From NCBI GenBank assembly GCA_004335635.1, contig QAXH01001377.1, forward strand, positions 1 to 45,371: a stretch of 45,371 nt of DNA, given 5' to 3'. The notes below the pieces were generated by a model that worked only from the letters and a program-made list of their open reading frames with translations, did no database searches and was not told the origin of the DNA. Position 1 is the first letter of the stretch; every line of letters begins with the position of its first letter. Origin of the DNA: Chloromonas sp. AAM2 (taxonomy: Eukaryota > Chlorophyta > Chlorophyceae > Chlamydomonadales > Chlamydomonadaceae). Below are positions 21,929-34,340 of this stretch, piece after piece. The position numbers and the translations under genes were made by a program.

Positions 21929-24302
21929 CTAACAGTTGATGCTGATACTGGAACATTGTGCGTTTCCTGTTATTGTTGGCATGCTGTCAGCCACCCACAT
22001 GTTGGAAAAGTTGACCAGCATTTCCAGTGCCGGGCCCTGTGCGTGTGTCAGGCTGCTGCTCATCTGGCGCACGCGGCTGCCCCAGTTGCGTAGCATGGTC
22101 TCACACTCGGAGGCCCCATCAGGTGGCAGTCTGTGCTTCAGGGGCAACAGCTTGCCAACTTTCTCCATGGCCTGCAGTAGTACACGTGCAGCAGTACAGG
22201 TGACATGACACGAGCACAAGCAATGAGCAGCAAGTGACGCACACTGTCAACAAGCAGCAAGCCCTTACTTTCTTCGTGGCACCTCTAGCTAGACAGACCG
22301 AGCCACAGGAGGCAACGCTTTTGCGACCTGTAATCTGGTCCACAGCTTGAGCTATGTTCTTGCTTTTCAAGGCGGCACAGACTTAATGTCACCGAATCAA
22401 TAGACAAAGCCCTGGAAGAGCCTTGTGCTGCTGAATCAAAGCCGCCTCAAGGCTGTGCCGTTCTCCGACTACTTTCTGATCGCAGCTATCCCGGCTCAAC
22501 TCACCAGCATGAGTTGGCTGAGCACCGTTCGTGACTTCTCATTGAGTTGTTCCCCTTGCATGACAAGCTCGAACAGCATCTGGTTGAGTTGCGACAGGTC
22601 CTTGGTTCCAAAGCCCCTGTTGCCCTCTGCGCTGTTCCCAGAAGTAGTAGCGCCCCCTCCTGATCCGCCCCGTGCAGCCTGCTGTGACCCCGGCTGTGAG
22701 AGGGCCTGCTGTTGCGTTGACACCGGTGGTTGCGCCAAAGGCGCCTTCGGCACAGGGGCACGGCTGGGCGCAGAACCCGCTGGCTTGCTGGGAGGCAAGC
22801 TACCTTGGTTCGCAGGTGGTTCAGATCCGTTTTGCTGTTGCCGGACCTTTGCAAGGGTTGCTTGGGCGGTGACCATGGCTGCTTGGGCAGCCAGCATCGC
22901 TACGTGGGCTGACTGGCTCTGGGTATTGGCGCCTGGGGCTAGCTGGGCCCCCGGAGGCCGGACTGTTGGTTGCCCCGGCCCGGGCACAGGGGGTGCGGGG
23001 CCGCCCGGTCGCTGTGCAGCTGCCATCATGGAGGCCATGTGATGGTGCACCATCGGGGTGCCATTGGCCTTGCCGCCCACCTGCACATCCACACGGATTC
23101 AAGTGCTACGCCGTTGGTTGCAAAAACCACATTTCAAACCTGATGGTTGCGCTGAGCGATTCATGCCCGAGATCAGGCTCAACACGCTATGGCTGTTGAC
23201 CTGTCCTCCTGCTTGACATCACGCCCATGGCCAAGCCTGAGCCCATGGCCAAGGCCAGACAGCCAGCCTGCAGCAGCCATGCATGCTGTATGCATCATTG
23301 CTGACCTTACTGCGCTTGGAAGGCTCATCCAGACCTTCGTCTCCCTCGCTTTCCGGCCCAGACGCACCCTGCACAATGCACACGGAGACAATCGGTGTTG
23401 TTATGATCAATTGGTTGCTTCCTCGTCTTCCAGCTACGCAAAACAAACTGTTGCTGGTAGTGTAGGAATTATCTGACCATCTGTCTGATGGCTCGGAAGG
23501 CTATCTGTCTGTCCTCTGACTTGACAAGGCCATGACTTTCCAAAGCTCACCTGGCTGGACTGCCTGGGCCGCTTCTGAGCGGCACCTGGACCGCTGTAGG
23601 TCTGCGGACATGGATGTGAACAGAGCCCAATCACAAACTGCAACCATTTGTCATAACGATGAAGCATCCAACAGCAGTGATGCACAAGCACATGCTCGTC
23701 TGCGTAGTCAGAAGTATGTCATCTACAAGCCACAAGACAGATGATAATACTCATCAGCATGCAGCTGCGGACACCAAACGCACGAACTGAACTCAGTGAC
23801 GTTCCCAGAGCCACTCTCACCTGGCCCGGTGCACTGTCCGGCATATCCAGATGCAGCCCATTCACTTGGACGGGCCCCTGAGGCGCACTGGCCGGTGCAC
23901 GCGCCGCCATGGGCTGCGCACCGATGATCTGCTTCACGTTTGAAACCACTCTCACACCACCGCCTGGCTGACCGTTAGCCATGGGCCGTGCTGGCATGGC
24001 GCCATTGCCCACAGCGGCGTTTGCTGCCGCCAGTGGCTTGCGTGCGGGCTGTGCCTGGGCTGGCTGCATGGGAGGCTCGGCATGGGCTGGCTCTTCCTCG
24101 TAGTACTCGTCGCCTTCGTCCTGATTGGTGGCCTGATTAGTGGCAAGGCGCCGCGCCTGGGCAGCCGGAGTCTTGGCAGGTGATTCCTGCGGCATGCAAC
24201 ACATGCAAGCTGCCAACTAATGTCCTATGTAAGGGCCAGGAAAACCACAGCCAGTGGCCACCACCACCATACCGTACTATACCATGCCATACCGTGCTAG
24301 CT

Positions 24303-24351
<49 letters not shown>

Positions 24352-27299
24352 TTAGAACCTTTAATCCAGCTTCCAGCAATACACTGGAATGACGCCAACG
24401 CAGCCAGTGACAAGCGAGGTGATGAGACAGAGTGGGGAAAAGCTGAAACATTAATAGCAAGCCCGCACCTTCACACCATGTGCCGCCTTGATGCCTGTAA
24501 CATAGGTCTTCAAGTCTGGTGACAGCAGCTCCACCAGTTGAGACGGCAAGTGAGCTGGCACTGTCTCCGCCATGCGGGCCAGGAGGGTGCTGCCCTTGAG
24601 CAAATCCTGGGCAAACTTGTTGATCGGCTGGCCCCAGCGCAGCACTGTTATGCCGCCAGAGGCTGCACCGCTGAGCCGCTTGACTGACTGGTAGCTGCCC
24701 TGACCCAGCTCAATGATCACCTTGTTCGCCTCGACGCATACATGCTCAAACAAAGCCTGCATGCACATGCATGCCAAATGATACCAAGCGTTATATTGTT
24801 GTCCACGTCATTGCCAACCTCGTATTGTGCAGGTTGTCCAGGATGTCAATCGCATGCACATAGTGTGCTTCTGTTGCCTGAGCTGCAGCCCATGCACGCT
24901 ACCCAACCCCATGCACACCAGCACAGCCTGCTACCCAAGCAACTGTGGCCTATGCCTTGAGCACATGCCTTGCCGTGTGCCCGTGTTCCTGCTGCACCCA
25001 CACAAAGTAGTGCGCAGGCACTGCATACACATGGCTTGTCCCCCAGTGGGATATCCGGTATATATACCTGACATGGCTAGTACCCAGGTCCAGCAATCAC
25101 TGGAAACCATCAATCCGAACAATCTTCAGTTCATGCATGCCCAAGGAACAGATGTCTGGCGACTTGAAGTTGTCCCACGCACCTCGGAGCAGATGAAGGT
25201 GAGGCACAAGGCAGTCATGCGCAGCGCAGGGCTCTTAGACTCCAGAGCATGCTGGAACATCCTGACCACTGGGTCAGTCTCCAGGTACTCCTCTGACAGG
25301 CAATGCTGCAGGAACACCAGACGGCCTAGAAGTACCAGGGAAAGCTCCTGGCTCTGCACCCAGTCTGACCGGGTGGTGGTCTCCACGCAGAAGTTTGCTA
25401 GCTCTCCAACATCAACCTGTACAGTCAGCCGCAGGAAACTGACATCAACAGTACCGGAAACTTGGGCTGAGCAACAACATGCTCTACCACCAGTAACTGG
25501 ACATATCACATTGATTCAACCATCCTGACAAGGGTAAAGCAGGAGTATGGGTGTGGGGTTGCAGGACTTGAGCATGCTGCATTCACTCCTGCATGCACAT
25601 CTGAACCACCTGTCCATACATGTGCATGCAGTGGCACATGCAGCCAAAACACAGGCGCAACTTACATGGTCCAATGACAACTCCGGCTGTTCCGCATTGC
25701 AGGCGCACAACAAATTGAGCGCCTTCTCTGCGATAATCTTGGGCAGGCCCTTGATGTCGTTACGTTGCACTTCCTGCAAGCAAACCAACCAGTTGAAACC
25801 AAGTCATTCATACTCTGCTGCTTGTGCTAGAGGCTTGCTACATGCAATGCTTGCACAGCGTGCCCTTGCCATGTCCCGCATGCCGGCGAGCTGCATGTCT
25901 CCATGTCAACAGCACACCCTTCACCGCGCTTGCGTTGAATGGAGGGCCTTATACACGACTCACCTTGGCAACTCGAAGCAGCAGAGGCATGCCTCCTGCA
26001 TCGATGATATGTGCTGCAATGATGGGCGCCAGTGTGCTGCCCATGCTGACCCACATGGAGGGCAGTACCACAGACAGGTATACATAGGCCTCTTGCTGAC
26101 CCCCTTTGGTTGTGGCCTTGTCCAGAGACTCCGTGAGAAGGTCACAGAGCGTCTGCATGCCAGCAAAATAGAACATACTGGCACACTGACGCACAGCTGC
26201 AGATGGGACGCATGCCCCTGCATGCCATGGCTTGCATGCCAACACTGTTGCAGGTCATGTCCAGACCAGTGCAGGCCAAGCCAAATGCATGCCCTGGTGC
26301 ATGCGCAACGAACAGTCTACAGGCTCAGGTTCTCAGCCATCTGACTCACCGTTAGCCAGCTGAGGTGCGACTCCGGAGCATCAATGCTGTAAAGGACCAG
26401 AATTTTGCCCAGTACTGTAGCCCGGTCAATTTGTTTTTCGCCCTTTGCACCTCGGCTCTGGTTGAACATGGACTTGGCAAGATGCGCCAGGCCAGACTAC
26501 ATATAAGCAGCAACGTGAGTGTACAGTTGTAAGCACCATGCACCTGCGAGCTCCTCAGATCATGCTGACGAGACCAGAATTACAAAAAAGGGTTTGGAAG
26601 ACGCAGGCCTCATGCGCACCTGGTGCATATCATAGAGGCCAGCTCTTGCCGTGTCATATGCCGATAGGGCCATGAGGCACTTGGCAATCACATCGAAGTG
26701 CTGCTCGACTGCGAGGTATCTCAAAAGTAGTTCAAGTGTCCCTGCTTCCACTAGTGCGTCGGCGTCAGCCTGACCAAGCAGCGCCAGGTCTTTCTCCAAC
26801 TGCAGCAAAACATGAGGCGCTTGTGGTGGTTTGATGTGTTTGTGCCAAGGGTTGTGTTCAATCCAAAACACAGGGCTGCTGCGCAGCAAGGATATGGCCC
26901 AAGCAGCAGCCTGCCCTTGGTTTCCATTTCCTTGCCGCGGTTGCAAGTGAAAGCAGCGGCTGTGCTTGCTCTCCTGCCGCGCTAGCAGTTTGCTCATCGC
27001 AGAGGGCGTGGCTGCACGAAGGAACCCACTGGGTCACCCCGCGACCGCATGAAGCAGGCTGTTCTGCCCAAATTGCCTGCACTATAATGGTCGCGCGCCG
27101 CTGATCCAATGCTCAGCCGCTGGAGCCTGGTTTGCTGGTGTCAACGGAGCAGGAGCCCTTGCCAGCACCAGCCCTGAAGGGACAAGCTCACCTCCTTGGT
27201 CTCAGTCTTATTGGCGCCCTGGTTCCGTGCTAGTATCTTGCTCAAATGCCCGATGATTTTAAAGCTCAAGGGCGTGCTACCTTGCCCTGGGTCCTCCAT
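21929..27299 (-). CDS. ARM/HEAT-like helical protein with disordered nuclear-type C-terminal half
   Basis: Not assigned to a family; about 850 residues. Minus-strand exons: 27299-27192, 26799-26620, 26496-26350, 26152-25964, 25773-25666, 25416-25183, 24756-24469, 24186-23821, 23601-23551, 23368-23306, 23080-22505, 22171-21929. Every exon is a whole number of codons, so all introns are phase 0. Residues 1-418 are almost all amphipathic helices (for example LVEAGTLELLLRYLAVE, LGKILVLYSIDA, LLLRVAKEVQ), as in armadillo/HEAT folds. Residues 419-770 are Pro/Gln/Ala rich, with an acidic patch DEGDEYYEEE (441-450) and basic nuclear-signal-like clusters KRPR (550-553) and PSKRSK (573-578). A short coiled coil (LSQLNQMLFELVMQGEQLNE) and a helical C-terminal domain of 80 residues follow. 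The start at 27299 is the first true ATG. A chromatin, transcription or RNA-processing scaffold would fit, but that is inference. Confidence 0.8.
24296..24352. repeat. (CAGC)n microsatellite
   Basis: About thirteen copies of a 4-base unit (AGCC/CAGC) in the intron of the ARM-like gene between the exons ending at 24469 and starting at 24186. It is preceded by the palindrome GCTAGCTAGC. Confidence 0.9.
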
Positions 27300-28441
27300 T
27301 GTTGGCAGGAAGGAAGGAGTGTTAAGCAGGTTTGCTGGCAGGTTGTGCAATCACAGGCGTTGCATGATGGGTGGGTGTAGATATGGAGAACAACCAACGC
27401 ATGGCGGCAAGTGTAAGATACCTATCGCGACTTCCGTTGTCAACAGGTTACTTGATTTGTTTGCGTTTCCTTTCTCGAGTGGCATGCAGACCCTGTTTTG
27501 CGTGATGACGAGATACGCAACGGTCAGCGGGTAAAGTGGGAGGTCTGGGGCTTGCAGAGCAAAAGCGAACGCAGCCCAGCAACGCGCGGGCTGCTGTGGT
27601 GAGCAGGCCTCAGCAAGAGCGCGCAACGCGTTCCACACGGCTTTTAGTTTGCTCCCGCAGCCTTAAAGGATCCTATAAATCAGATGAGAGAAGTTCGGGG
27701 CTCACCGGCTCACTTGCAAGCTGATGCCCTGCTTGTCTCGAGATCACCCGCACTGGTCGCTTGAAGGCTTGCGCAGCCACATGAGGGTTTCGCGTTTGGA
27801 TGGTTCGTGGACTGTGCGCAGCCTCGCTACAGGTTGAGCCACCTACCACCTTTACATGTAAGCTGTTGCCGAGGTGGACAGGCTCCCAGCACTGCTCGCG
27901 CTGTTCAGTACAATGGCCTCCCAATTGGGCAGCGCAGCCAGCGCGCGCTTGCAGTCGCAACTTGCGCAATTCCTACCGCAGCGTGTCTTGCGTGATGTTG
28001 ACTGGTACAGCATCATCTCCTTGGAGATTGCGCTGTGTGGGAAGCACAAGCCCTTTTTCTATGGCAGTGGTGCCAGCCTGCGGACAGACACGCGATCATT
28101 TGCCTCTGCCATACCTGGACCTCTGCTACGTGTGGTGAGTCAGCTTGAAGCTATGCACATGACAAGGAACTCAAAACAACGTTGCACGCCGCGTAATGAT
28201 AGGGTGTGCCCGCCTCCATGCAATTCCCGGCCACCCTGCTCAAGACCTTCGGCCCCATGTAATCCTGCCAGGACGCACGTAACAGCTGCAGAGCTCGCAA
28301 TAACAACGCACAATGCTCGTGACTGTCGCCGTTTGCGAAGGCGGAAAATCTGAAAGAGTTGCCGTACACTTTCGCGTGATGGAAAACGATGGCCAGGCGA
28401 GCATGGACACAGTCGGCTGAACGCTTTGCTGATCTCATGTG
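27300..28441. promoter_or_regulatory. Divergent region between ARM-like and coiled-coil genes
   Basis: About 1.1 kb separates the two outward-facing start codons. A TATAAAT occurs at 27674-27680 on the plus strand and could serve the rightward gene, though its distance to the modelled ATG is large unless the exon-like ORF at 27913-28134 is a 5' exon. No other control element is recognisable. Confidence 0.45.
27913..28134 (+). CDS. Possible unplaced first exon (hypothetical)
   Basis: An ATG at 27913 opens 74 codons with protein-like composition (ARLQSQLAQFLPQRVLRDVD, SIISLEIALCGKHKPFFYG), ending at a strong donor, GTG/GTGAGT. An in-frame TAA lies upstream at about 27855. Joining this donor (phase 0) to the next supported exon (which needs phase 1) fails, so it is either a separate small gene, a 5' exon joined through an exon I did not find, or spliced from a weaker internal donor. 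No family is recognised. Confidence 0.4.
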
Positions 28442-31400
28442 ATGCCGATAGCCGCAAACATGGATGCCATCCCAGTTGTAGATTTTGTGCCCGCCGATGA
28501 CCAAGGTAGGCCATCCGCGGTCTGCAAGGTGTCCATAGCATTTCAGAAAGACTCGCAACATGCATGGGCGAGAAGCAATCAGCATGTTTTTCCCGAACTT
28601 GTCGTACGCTGCATGCATGCTCATCACTCGCAGATGATTACCAGCTGCCCGCTGCGCAAGGTGTCGACTGGAGCTGCCCAGACGAAGTGGCCAGCCATGT
28701 CAGCAAGTCCACTTTGGCAGCCATGCAGCGGCTATGGCGGGGGCATGCTGCAGCCATGGATGTTCAAGGCCGGTCTTTTGCGCAAACAGTGTTCACTCTG
28801 CACTCTCAGGCCTTGACGGTAAACGATGCAATGACTACTGCCTTAGCGCACTTGAGAACCACCCATGTTGGCTTGGGTGAATGCTGCAAGGCCCCACTTT
28901 GGTGCAACTTGCTGCCATTGGCATGTGCATGTCTATTGCTGCTGACACCATCACTGAGCCACATTGCTCAGCATGCAACAATAGAAATACGCAAATTCTA
29001 TGCCATGGTGGCATAGGCTGCACACACTAACCTTCATAAACGTTCACTATCATGAAGCAAGCGCGTTGCATGGGCAGCTTGAAGTGCAAAGCAGGCACAT
29101 GGCACTTGCTCCAGGCATTTGAATGGGTGCCTGGATGTGTGCTTCATGCAGGAGTTGGCAGGCATGAAGACGTTCGAGCCCCGGCAAGTGACAGCGGTGC
29201 TCAACAGCTTCACAGCAGGCGTCAGGGAGGAGGTGCTCAAAATCTTTCAGGTGGGCACTGGGCGAAGGATGCCCCAATGTCTTGTTGTACGAGGCCTCAA
29301 GTGATGGATGCCCGTGGCTTCCATAGGACAACATGTAGGCTTCTCAATCGGTAGAACAACAGCTTACCCCTCATACATACTCAGCATCATGTCCAAGCAG
29401 CAAGGCAGTTGCAGCAGCAGCTGCCATCACCATGTTCCTGTTATATGACATCATCGGTTGAACTGAGTGTGCAGTGGCGCCACAGTCTTGCTTGGTTCAG
29501 CCGCAGGCCATTGCTGCAGCAACTTGTGTAGCTAGAAGCATCCGGGAGTGCAGCCAAAAACTTAGTGTGCAGCAGCAGCACCGTTACTACCACCACTCCC
29601 AATCCTCTGATGCAGCACCCATAATGCGGGTATCACGTGCCATAGGCTATTGGCACCTGTTGGTTGGCTGTTGCCCCTGCACAGGTGATGCGCCAGGCTG
29701 ACGACGGGTTCGCCCAGGCCCTGTACCAGACGTCCCGCAAGGCCTTCACACGCAACCTCAGGGATGCGCTGGAAGCCAAGGACGCAGCTTGTGCGGAGAA
29801 GGTGTGTGTGGCACATGCGCTGAGCCGGTGCTGTATGATATTCTGGGGCACATGGGACATAGGGTGCATGCATCTGGTTAGCCAAGGCTTTGGGTGACGG
29901 CAACGCCATGGGAAGCCGCCAGTCGTAAGGCAATAGCACGTGTGCTTTGAGTGCACATTGGTCGCAAACACAACAATTGTCCCAGAACTCGCAAACTTCT
30001 TTATAACACTGTGGCAATATGATTGCACTGCCTAATATGTAGCACACTCATTGTGCACATGGATGGTGGCTGGGGAATCTGCCACGTTTGGTCAGGCATG
30101 CAGAGCGACTTGCCAGTGTGAAAGAATACGTTGCCACCTCTGGCTTCTCGATCTACTGTCCATTCTGAAGCTCAACACACTTCAGGCCAAGGGCAGCTGT
30201 GCATACTAGTGGTACGAACTTCACAATTGTTCACAGTATGCCGACGTTCACAATTGCGTGTGTTGCACACAGATCCGTCGGTTGAGGATTGACCAGGAGC
30301 AGGCTTTAGCCCAGCAGCGCAGCGCAGCGGTGGTGTCTCTGCAGCAGGAGGCGCAGGTGCAGAAGCAAGACATAGCCAGGCAGCTTAAGGAGGAAAACAG
30401 GAGGAAGTTTGGAGAGGTGAGGAAACAACTAACACGCAAGAGCTCTAGACAGGCTGTTACGGCATGCATCAAGCAAAGTGACAAGGATTTGCGGGCCACA
30501 GGGCAGCACATGGCTTGGCGCCAAGGGCAGGCGCCAAGGTGCATGGCTTCCGCAAAAAGACAATCCAGGCACAGGCTTCCGTTTTGGCAAATGCAGCAAT
30601 GGCGTATGTTGTTGCGGTTGCCCTGCGCAGTCAGTCATGTTGCATCAGGCAAAGTGAGGGCATGCCGGGCAGGTTGGCAGCTTGGGCGAGGAGTTGCCGA
30701 TAGTACGTGCTGGCCTATGCAGAGCTGTGTTGCTATGACATGAGTCACCTGATGCACACTTGTACGGCTAGTGATCGGTCAAGTTGTGTTTGGAATGATA
30801 CGCTGTGTGTCAGCTGAATGGCTGCTCATCCATTGGCTTTTTTTTCCGGATTGGAATGGAACGATGTTTTACTGCTATCGGGGCTTATCACGACTGTGCC
30901 TCACCACCCCCTCAGGCAATAACAGCCATCACCACTGAACTGAACCGGCAGTACGCAGCCCAGGTCGCCGCCGCCACCGCCGCCACCACCGCTGCTGTCG
31001 CTGCAGCAGCTGCAGAGGGCGGCTCAGTGGCAGGCGATAGCTCCAGCATTGATGGCAGCACCACCCGCCCGGTGACAGCTAAGAGCACCGCCCCCACAGC
31101 AGATGGTCAGCGCCGGCTCTCCGTTCCAAGTATACCTGCAGTGACCATAGCGCCGGTGACCTTCAGCCTGGCTAACCTGGCCGAAGGCGGGAGTGGGGGT
31201 GTGAGCCTGGATATCTTGCAAGCGCTGGCCCAACAGGACGACGACAACATTGGCTCTGTGCTGGTGAGCTTGGATTGGTTGTTGTGAACGCTGTTGTTTA
31301 TGTTAGGTCTGACACTTCAAGGATGGGTAAGGTCACTGAAGTTAGTTTGGCGTACAAATGAATGCAGAGACGAATGAATCAAGAATGAATTGACAGGCAT

Positions 31401-33365
31401 GATGTTTCTCCAGCCCTTGTACCAACAGCGGTTGGTAACAGTGGGTTACCACCTTTTGCTGTGCCTGACTGCCTTTTGAAACGATTACTGAGCTGACCAC
31501 ACGCCTTCCGCCAGGTGCTTGCCAGTGTGTCAGCCACCTTGCCTGCACCACAGTTTGCCAGTGCGCCATGCATCGGCAAGAGCCTCATGCGGTTGTGCTG
31601 CACACAGGCACGCAAGGAGATGGAGGCGGCAGTCTGGGCGGCGAACCAGGCAACAGACGAACTCCGCACCAAGGTGTGTGGGTGGGCCAAGCGACTGAGT
31701 GGCTGTTGGGACTGCACCACTGTTGATCCTAATGTAATCTTGCAGTGAAGGTCTTGGTCAGAGTCATAAGTGCACGTTGGCTGACTACAGGTGAGGCAAC
31801 GGGCCAGGACAGACTGGACGATGCCGACAGTGGGCCTGTGCAGTGCGTCTCTGGGTGGCCATGCTAGGAAGGCGCTGCCCCTGTTGAGGATGCTCATGGT
31901 GCTGCGCTGCAGGTTGAGGACCTGAGCATATCGCTGCATCAGGAGCGCGCCGACATTGAGGCCTGGAAAGACAAGTGGACGCAGGAGAGCACCAAGACGG
32001 ATGCAGTCAAGCGAGAATGCATGCAGGTGAGGGGTAGGAATAAGTCAGATACAGGGGCTAGGTAAGGGGGTGGAGCCGAGTTCAGCCGGTGATATATTAA
32101 TGTTAATGCAACGCGATTAACAGTCATATGGCCAAGAGATCCTTTGTACATGCGGGTAGCCGTGCATTCGATGTTTGCAGCATCGAGTCATTTGCGTGGA
32201 CGTGCTTCCTGGTGTGCACTCGCTCCTTGTAACAATCCCATAGTATACTAGTAAGTTGAAGAAGTCAGCGATTGCACTGCCCCTTGGGTTTGAAATGACA
32301 ACCGTGGTGGTGAGTTGCAGGCTCTGCAGCACAACTCAAGTGATGGCTAAAGCGTGGTAAGCTTTGGCTCAGCTCCCAGGCCACAAGATTGTGGTTGACT
32401 GGGAGGCAGAGAATTGGGCTTGCATTGCACTGGGCTTCCTAAAGCACTGCAAGCACCGAGGCGAATCTTCGGCTACGAAGAAGCAAGCTGCTGTGCCACC
32501 ACCCAGTTTGCTCCAAATCAATGCATTGTGCTTTGTGCAGATCATAATCAAATGTGAGAAGCGCGTGAAGAGCCTGCAGGAAGAACATCACAGTGAGATG
32601 GCCAAGCGAGACACCATCATGCAGCGGTCGAAGGACACAATCATGAGGCTGGAAGCTAAACTGTCAGGTGCGCAGTGTGTCAATCGCTGCTGGGTGAGCA
32701 TCGTATGGTGGTGTTGCGTGTGCTGAAGCAGAAGACGTGGCTGCATGCTTATTCAAGAATAGTGAGATTGTTGGCCTACGCTTACACTCGTCCGGGTTTC
32801 CAGCCAGTGCATGCATGATCAGGACATCGTCTATGTGATTCGGGACAGGCAGGCGTAGCTGAGGCGTGACACATGCAATCTTGGCACCAGCGCCAGAAGC
32901 CATTGCGTGTGTACGCGTTGATGATTGCGTCTATGCAGTTTAATACGGTGACGCATGTCAGGCTGATAAAATGAGCGCTCTTGTCCTTCGAGTGCAGAGC
33001 TGACAGGCCAGCCTGCGGACCCTCGTTTGGTGTCGTTCGATTCGCCAGGCAAGCTGCAGCGTACGACAGCCTCCATGCACGGATCCGCTGTCCAAGTCAA
33101 CCTGCAAATTCCGCCCATGTCGACAAACGCGCAAGCATCGCTTCCACAACCTCACCCAAATCACCCAGCGCCTTTAGAGATGGAGCCAACACTGGCTGAG
33201 TTCGACGGGCAAGAGCCGATGTTGACGCCGTTAATCTTGCCGCCTGCTCCGCACGCGCCAGGCGGGTCTTTAAGTGTGAGCGCGTCACCTGTCGGGTGCA
33301 TGGGTGCCAGCTTCAGTAGCCAAGAAGGGCCGTCACCAACGCAGGAGAATGGGCCAAAACACTAG
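28442..33365 (+). CDS. Coiled-coil protein, unrecognised family
   Basis: About 543 residues. Plus-strand exons: 28442-28505, 28634-28818, 29152-29250, 29685-29801, 30273-30416, 30916-31263, 31608-31673, 31913-32026, 32541-32667, 32998-33365; all phases agree. The ATG at 28442 follows an in-frame TGA; an ATG at 28460 is the alternative. After a short acidic N-terminus, residues 84-203 and 320-421 are charged heptad-like helices (LRIDQEQALAQQRSAAVVSL, RQLKEENRRKFGE, KCEKRVKSLQEEHHSEMAKR). An Ala/Thr-rich linker near residues 210-240 separates them, and a Pro/Ser-rich C-terminal region of about 120 residues follows. Such architecture is common in ciliary, cytoskeletal and scaffold proteins, but nothing here names the role. 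Its stop lies in a small tandem repeat (GCATCAGATGTA). The seventh exon could begin further upstream, near 31515, since that frame is open. Confidence 0.75.
29976..29995 (-). repeat. Family B repeat, solitary intronic copy
   Basis: ATTGTCCCAGAACTCGCAAA, one mismatch from the other copies, in the fourth intron of the coiled-coil gene and followed by a short T-rich run. Confidence 0.75.
32205..32235 (+). repeat. Dispersed repeat family C, copy 1
   Basis: CGTGCTTCCTGGTGTGCACT and then CTCCTTGT. It recurs at 33956-33990 and, in part, at 33798-33825. It lies in an intron of the coiled-coil gene; the other copies lie just behind the gene. Confidence 0.7.
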
Positions 33366-34340
33366 CATCAGATGTAGCATCAGATGTAGCGTCGTAGTGT
33401 TAGAGCTAAATCAAGACACACCACAGAACACCACAGATCTAATAGACATGCCCGTGGAGCCACCTCCTTGCCCAGCCATTTCTTTCATCTTTACGTGCAT
33501 TGCATACGTGTGCGCATTGCTGTTGCTGGGACTGTCACTAGAGCCTTTCCGTCTTCGATGAATCCAAGTGAAGTGCCAGTCTGTAGTGCCACTTGCCACT
33601 TATCACGCGTTCAGCGAGCCATGTTTGTGAGCCATCCTGAGGCCCTGCACACAGTAGATAGAGCTCATCAGGCAGGAAGTCAGGATCCTCTAGAACCTAC
33701 CCCTTGAATACCTTCCTGAATGCTTGCTGGCTCAGGGACTGCGTCTCTGTAATAGTGAGTGCAATGCTTGCGTGTGACATTCTGTGGCAGTCTGCCTGGT
33801 GTGCACTCTCTCCTTGTCAGACACTCTGGTACTTTTCAACAAGTGGCGACAGGCAATGTTGCGCAGGCGCACGAGCACATGCTATCGAGCAGCACGTCCA
33901 ACTGGCCTAGTTAGAGAGCTGGAGATAGTATCCTGCAAATCTGATATCTGCGTGAACGTGCTTCCTGGTTTGCACTCTCTCCTTGTTACCTAAAACAAAC
34001 GCAGTCAAGACCCCAGCAGTTGAGCTCCCAGTTGACACAGTTGGGAAAAAAAAGATGTTTACCTCTTGTAGGTGTGACTCGGCCTTACGACCTGTTCTCG
34101 GCGGATTGCGCAGCTTCTTGACAGCTCCCCTGTGCCTCGCGTAACGCACTGTCGTGACTCACACTGCCGACACTGTGTTTTTTCTGTTGTTAAGGTGTGT
34201 TGTGATAGGGCTGTACAATCCCTTCACGTGCTTAGACTCTACACTGATGTGCAAGCAAGGAAGAACAACACAATGGTGAAAAGGGTCGTTACAAATCACT
34301 TCAAGGGAGTCAACGTTCAATAAGAGTGAGCGCTAGCAGG
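33366..34340. other. Convergent intergenic region
   Basis: Holds the 3' flanks of the coiled-coil gene (plus) and the OPR-like gene (minus). A TGTAA at 33748-33752 on the plus strand may be the poly(A) signal of the former, about 380 bp behind its stop. Two family C repeat copies lie at 33798-33825 and 33956-33990. No gene is seen. Confidence 0.6.
34289..34293 (-). terminator. TGTAA poly(A) signal of the OPR-like gene
   Basis: TGTAA on the minus strand, 48 bases after the stop codon at 34341. TGTAA is the usual polyadenylation signal of chlorophycean algae. Position and strand both fit. Confidence 0.6.

Noticed and set aside
22425..23042. 205-codon plus-strand open frame
   Set aside because: It mirrors the Pro/Gln-rich exon 23080-22505 of the ARM-like gene, whose splice sites and phase fit on the minus strand.
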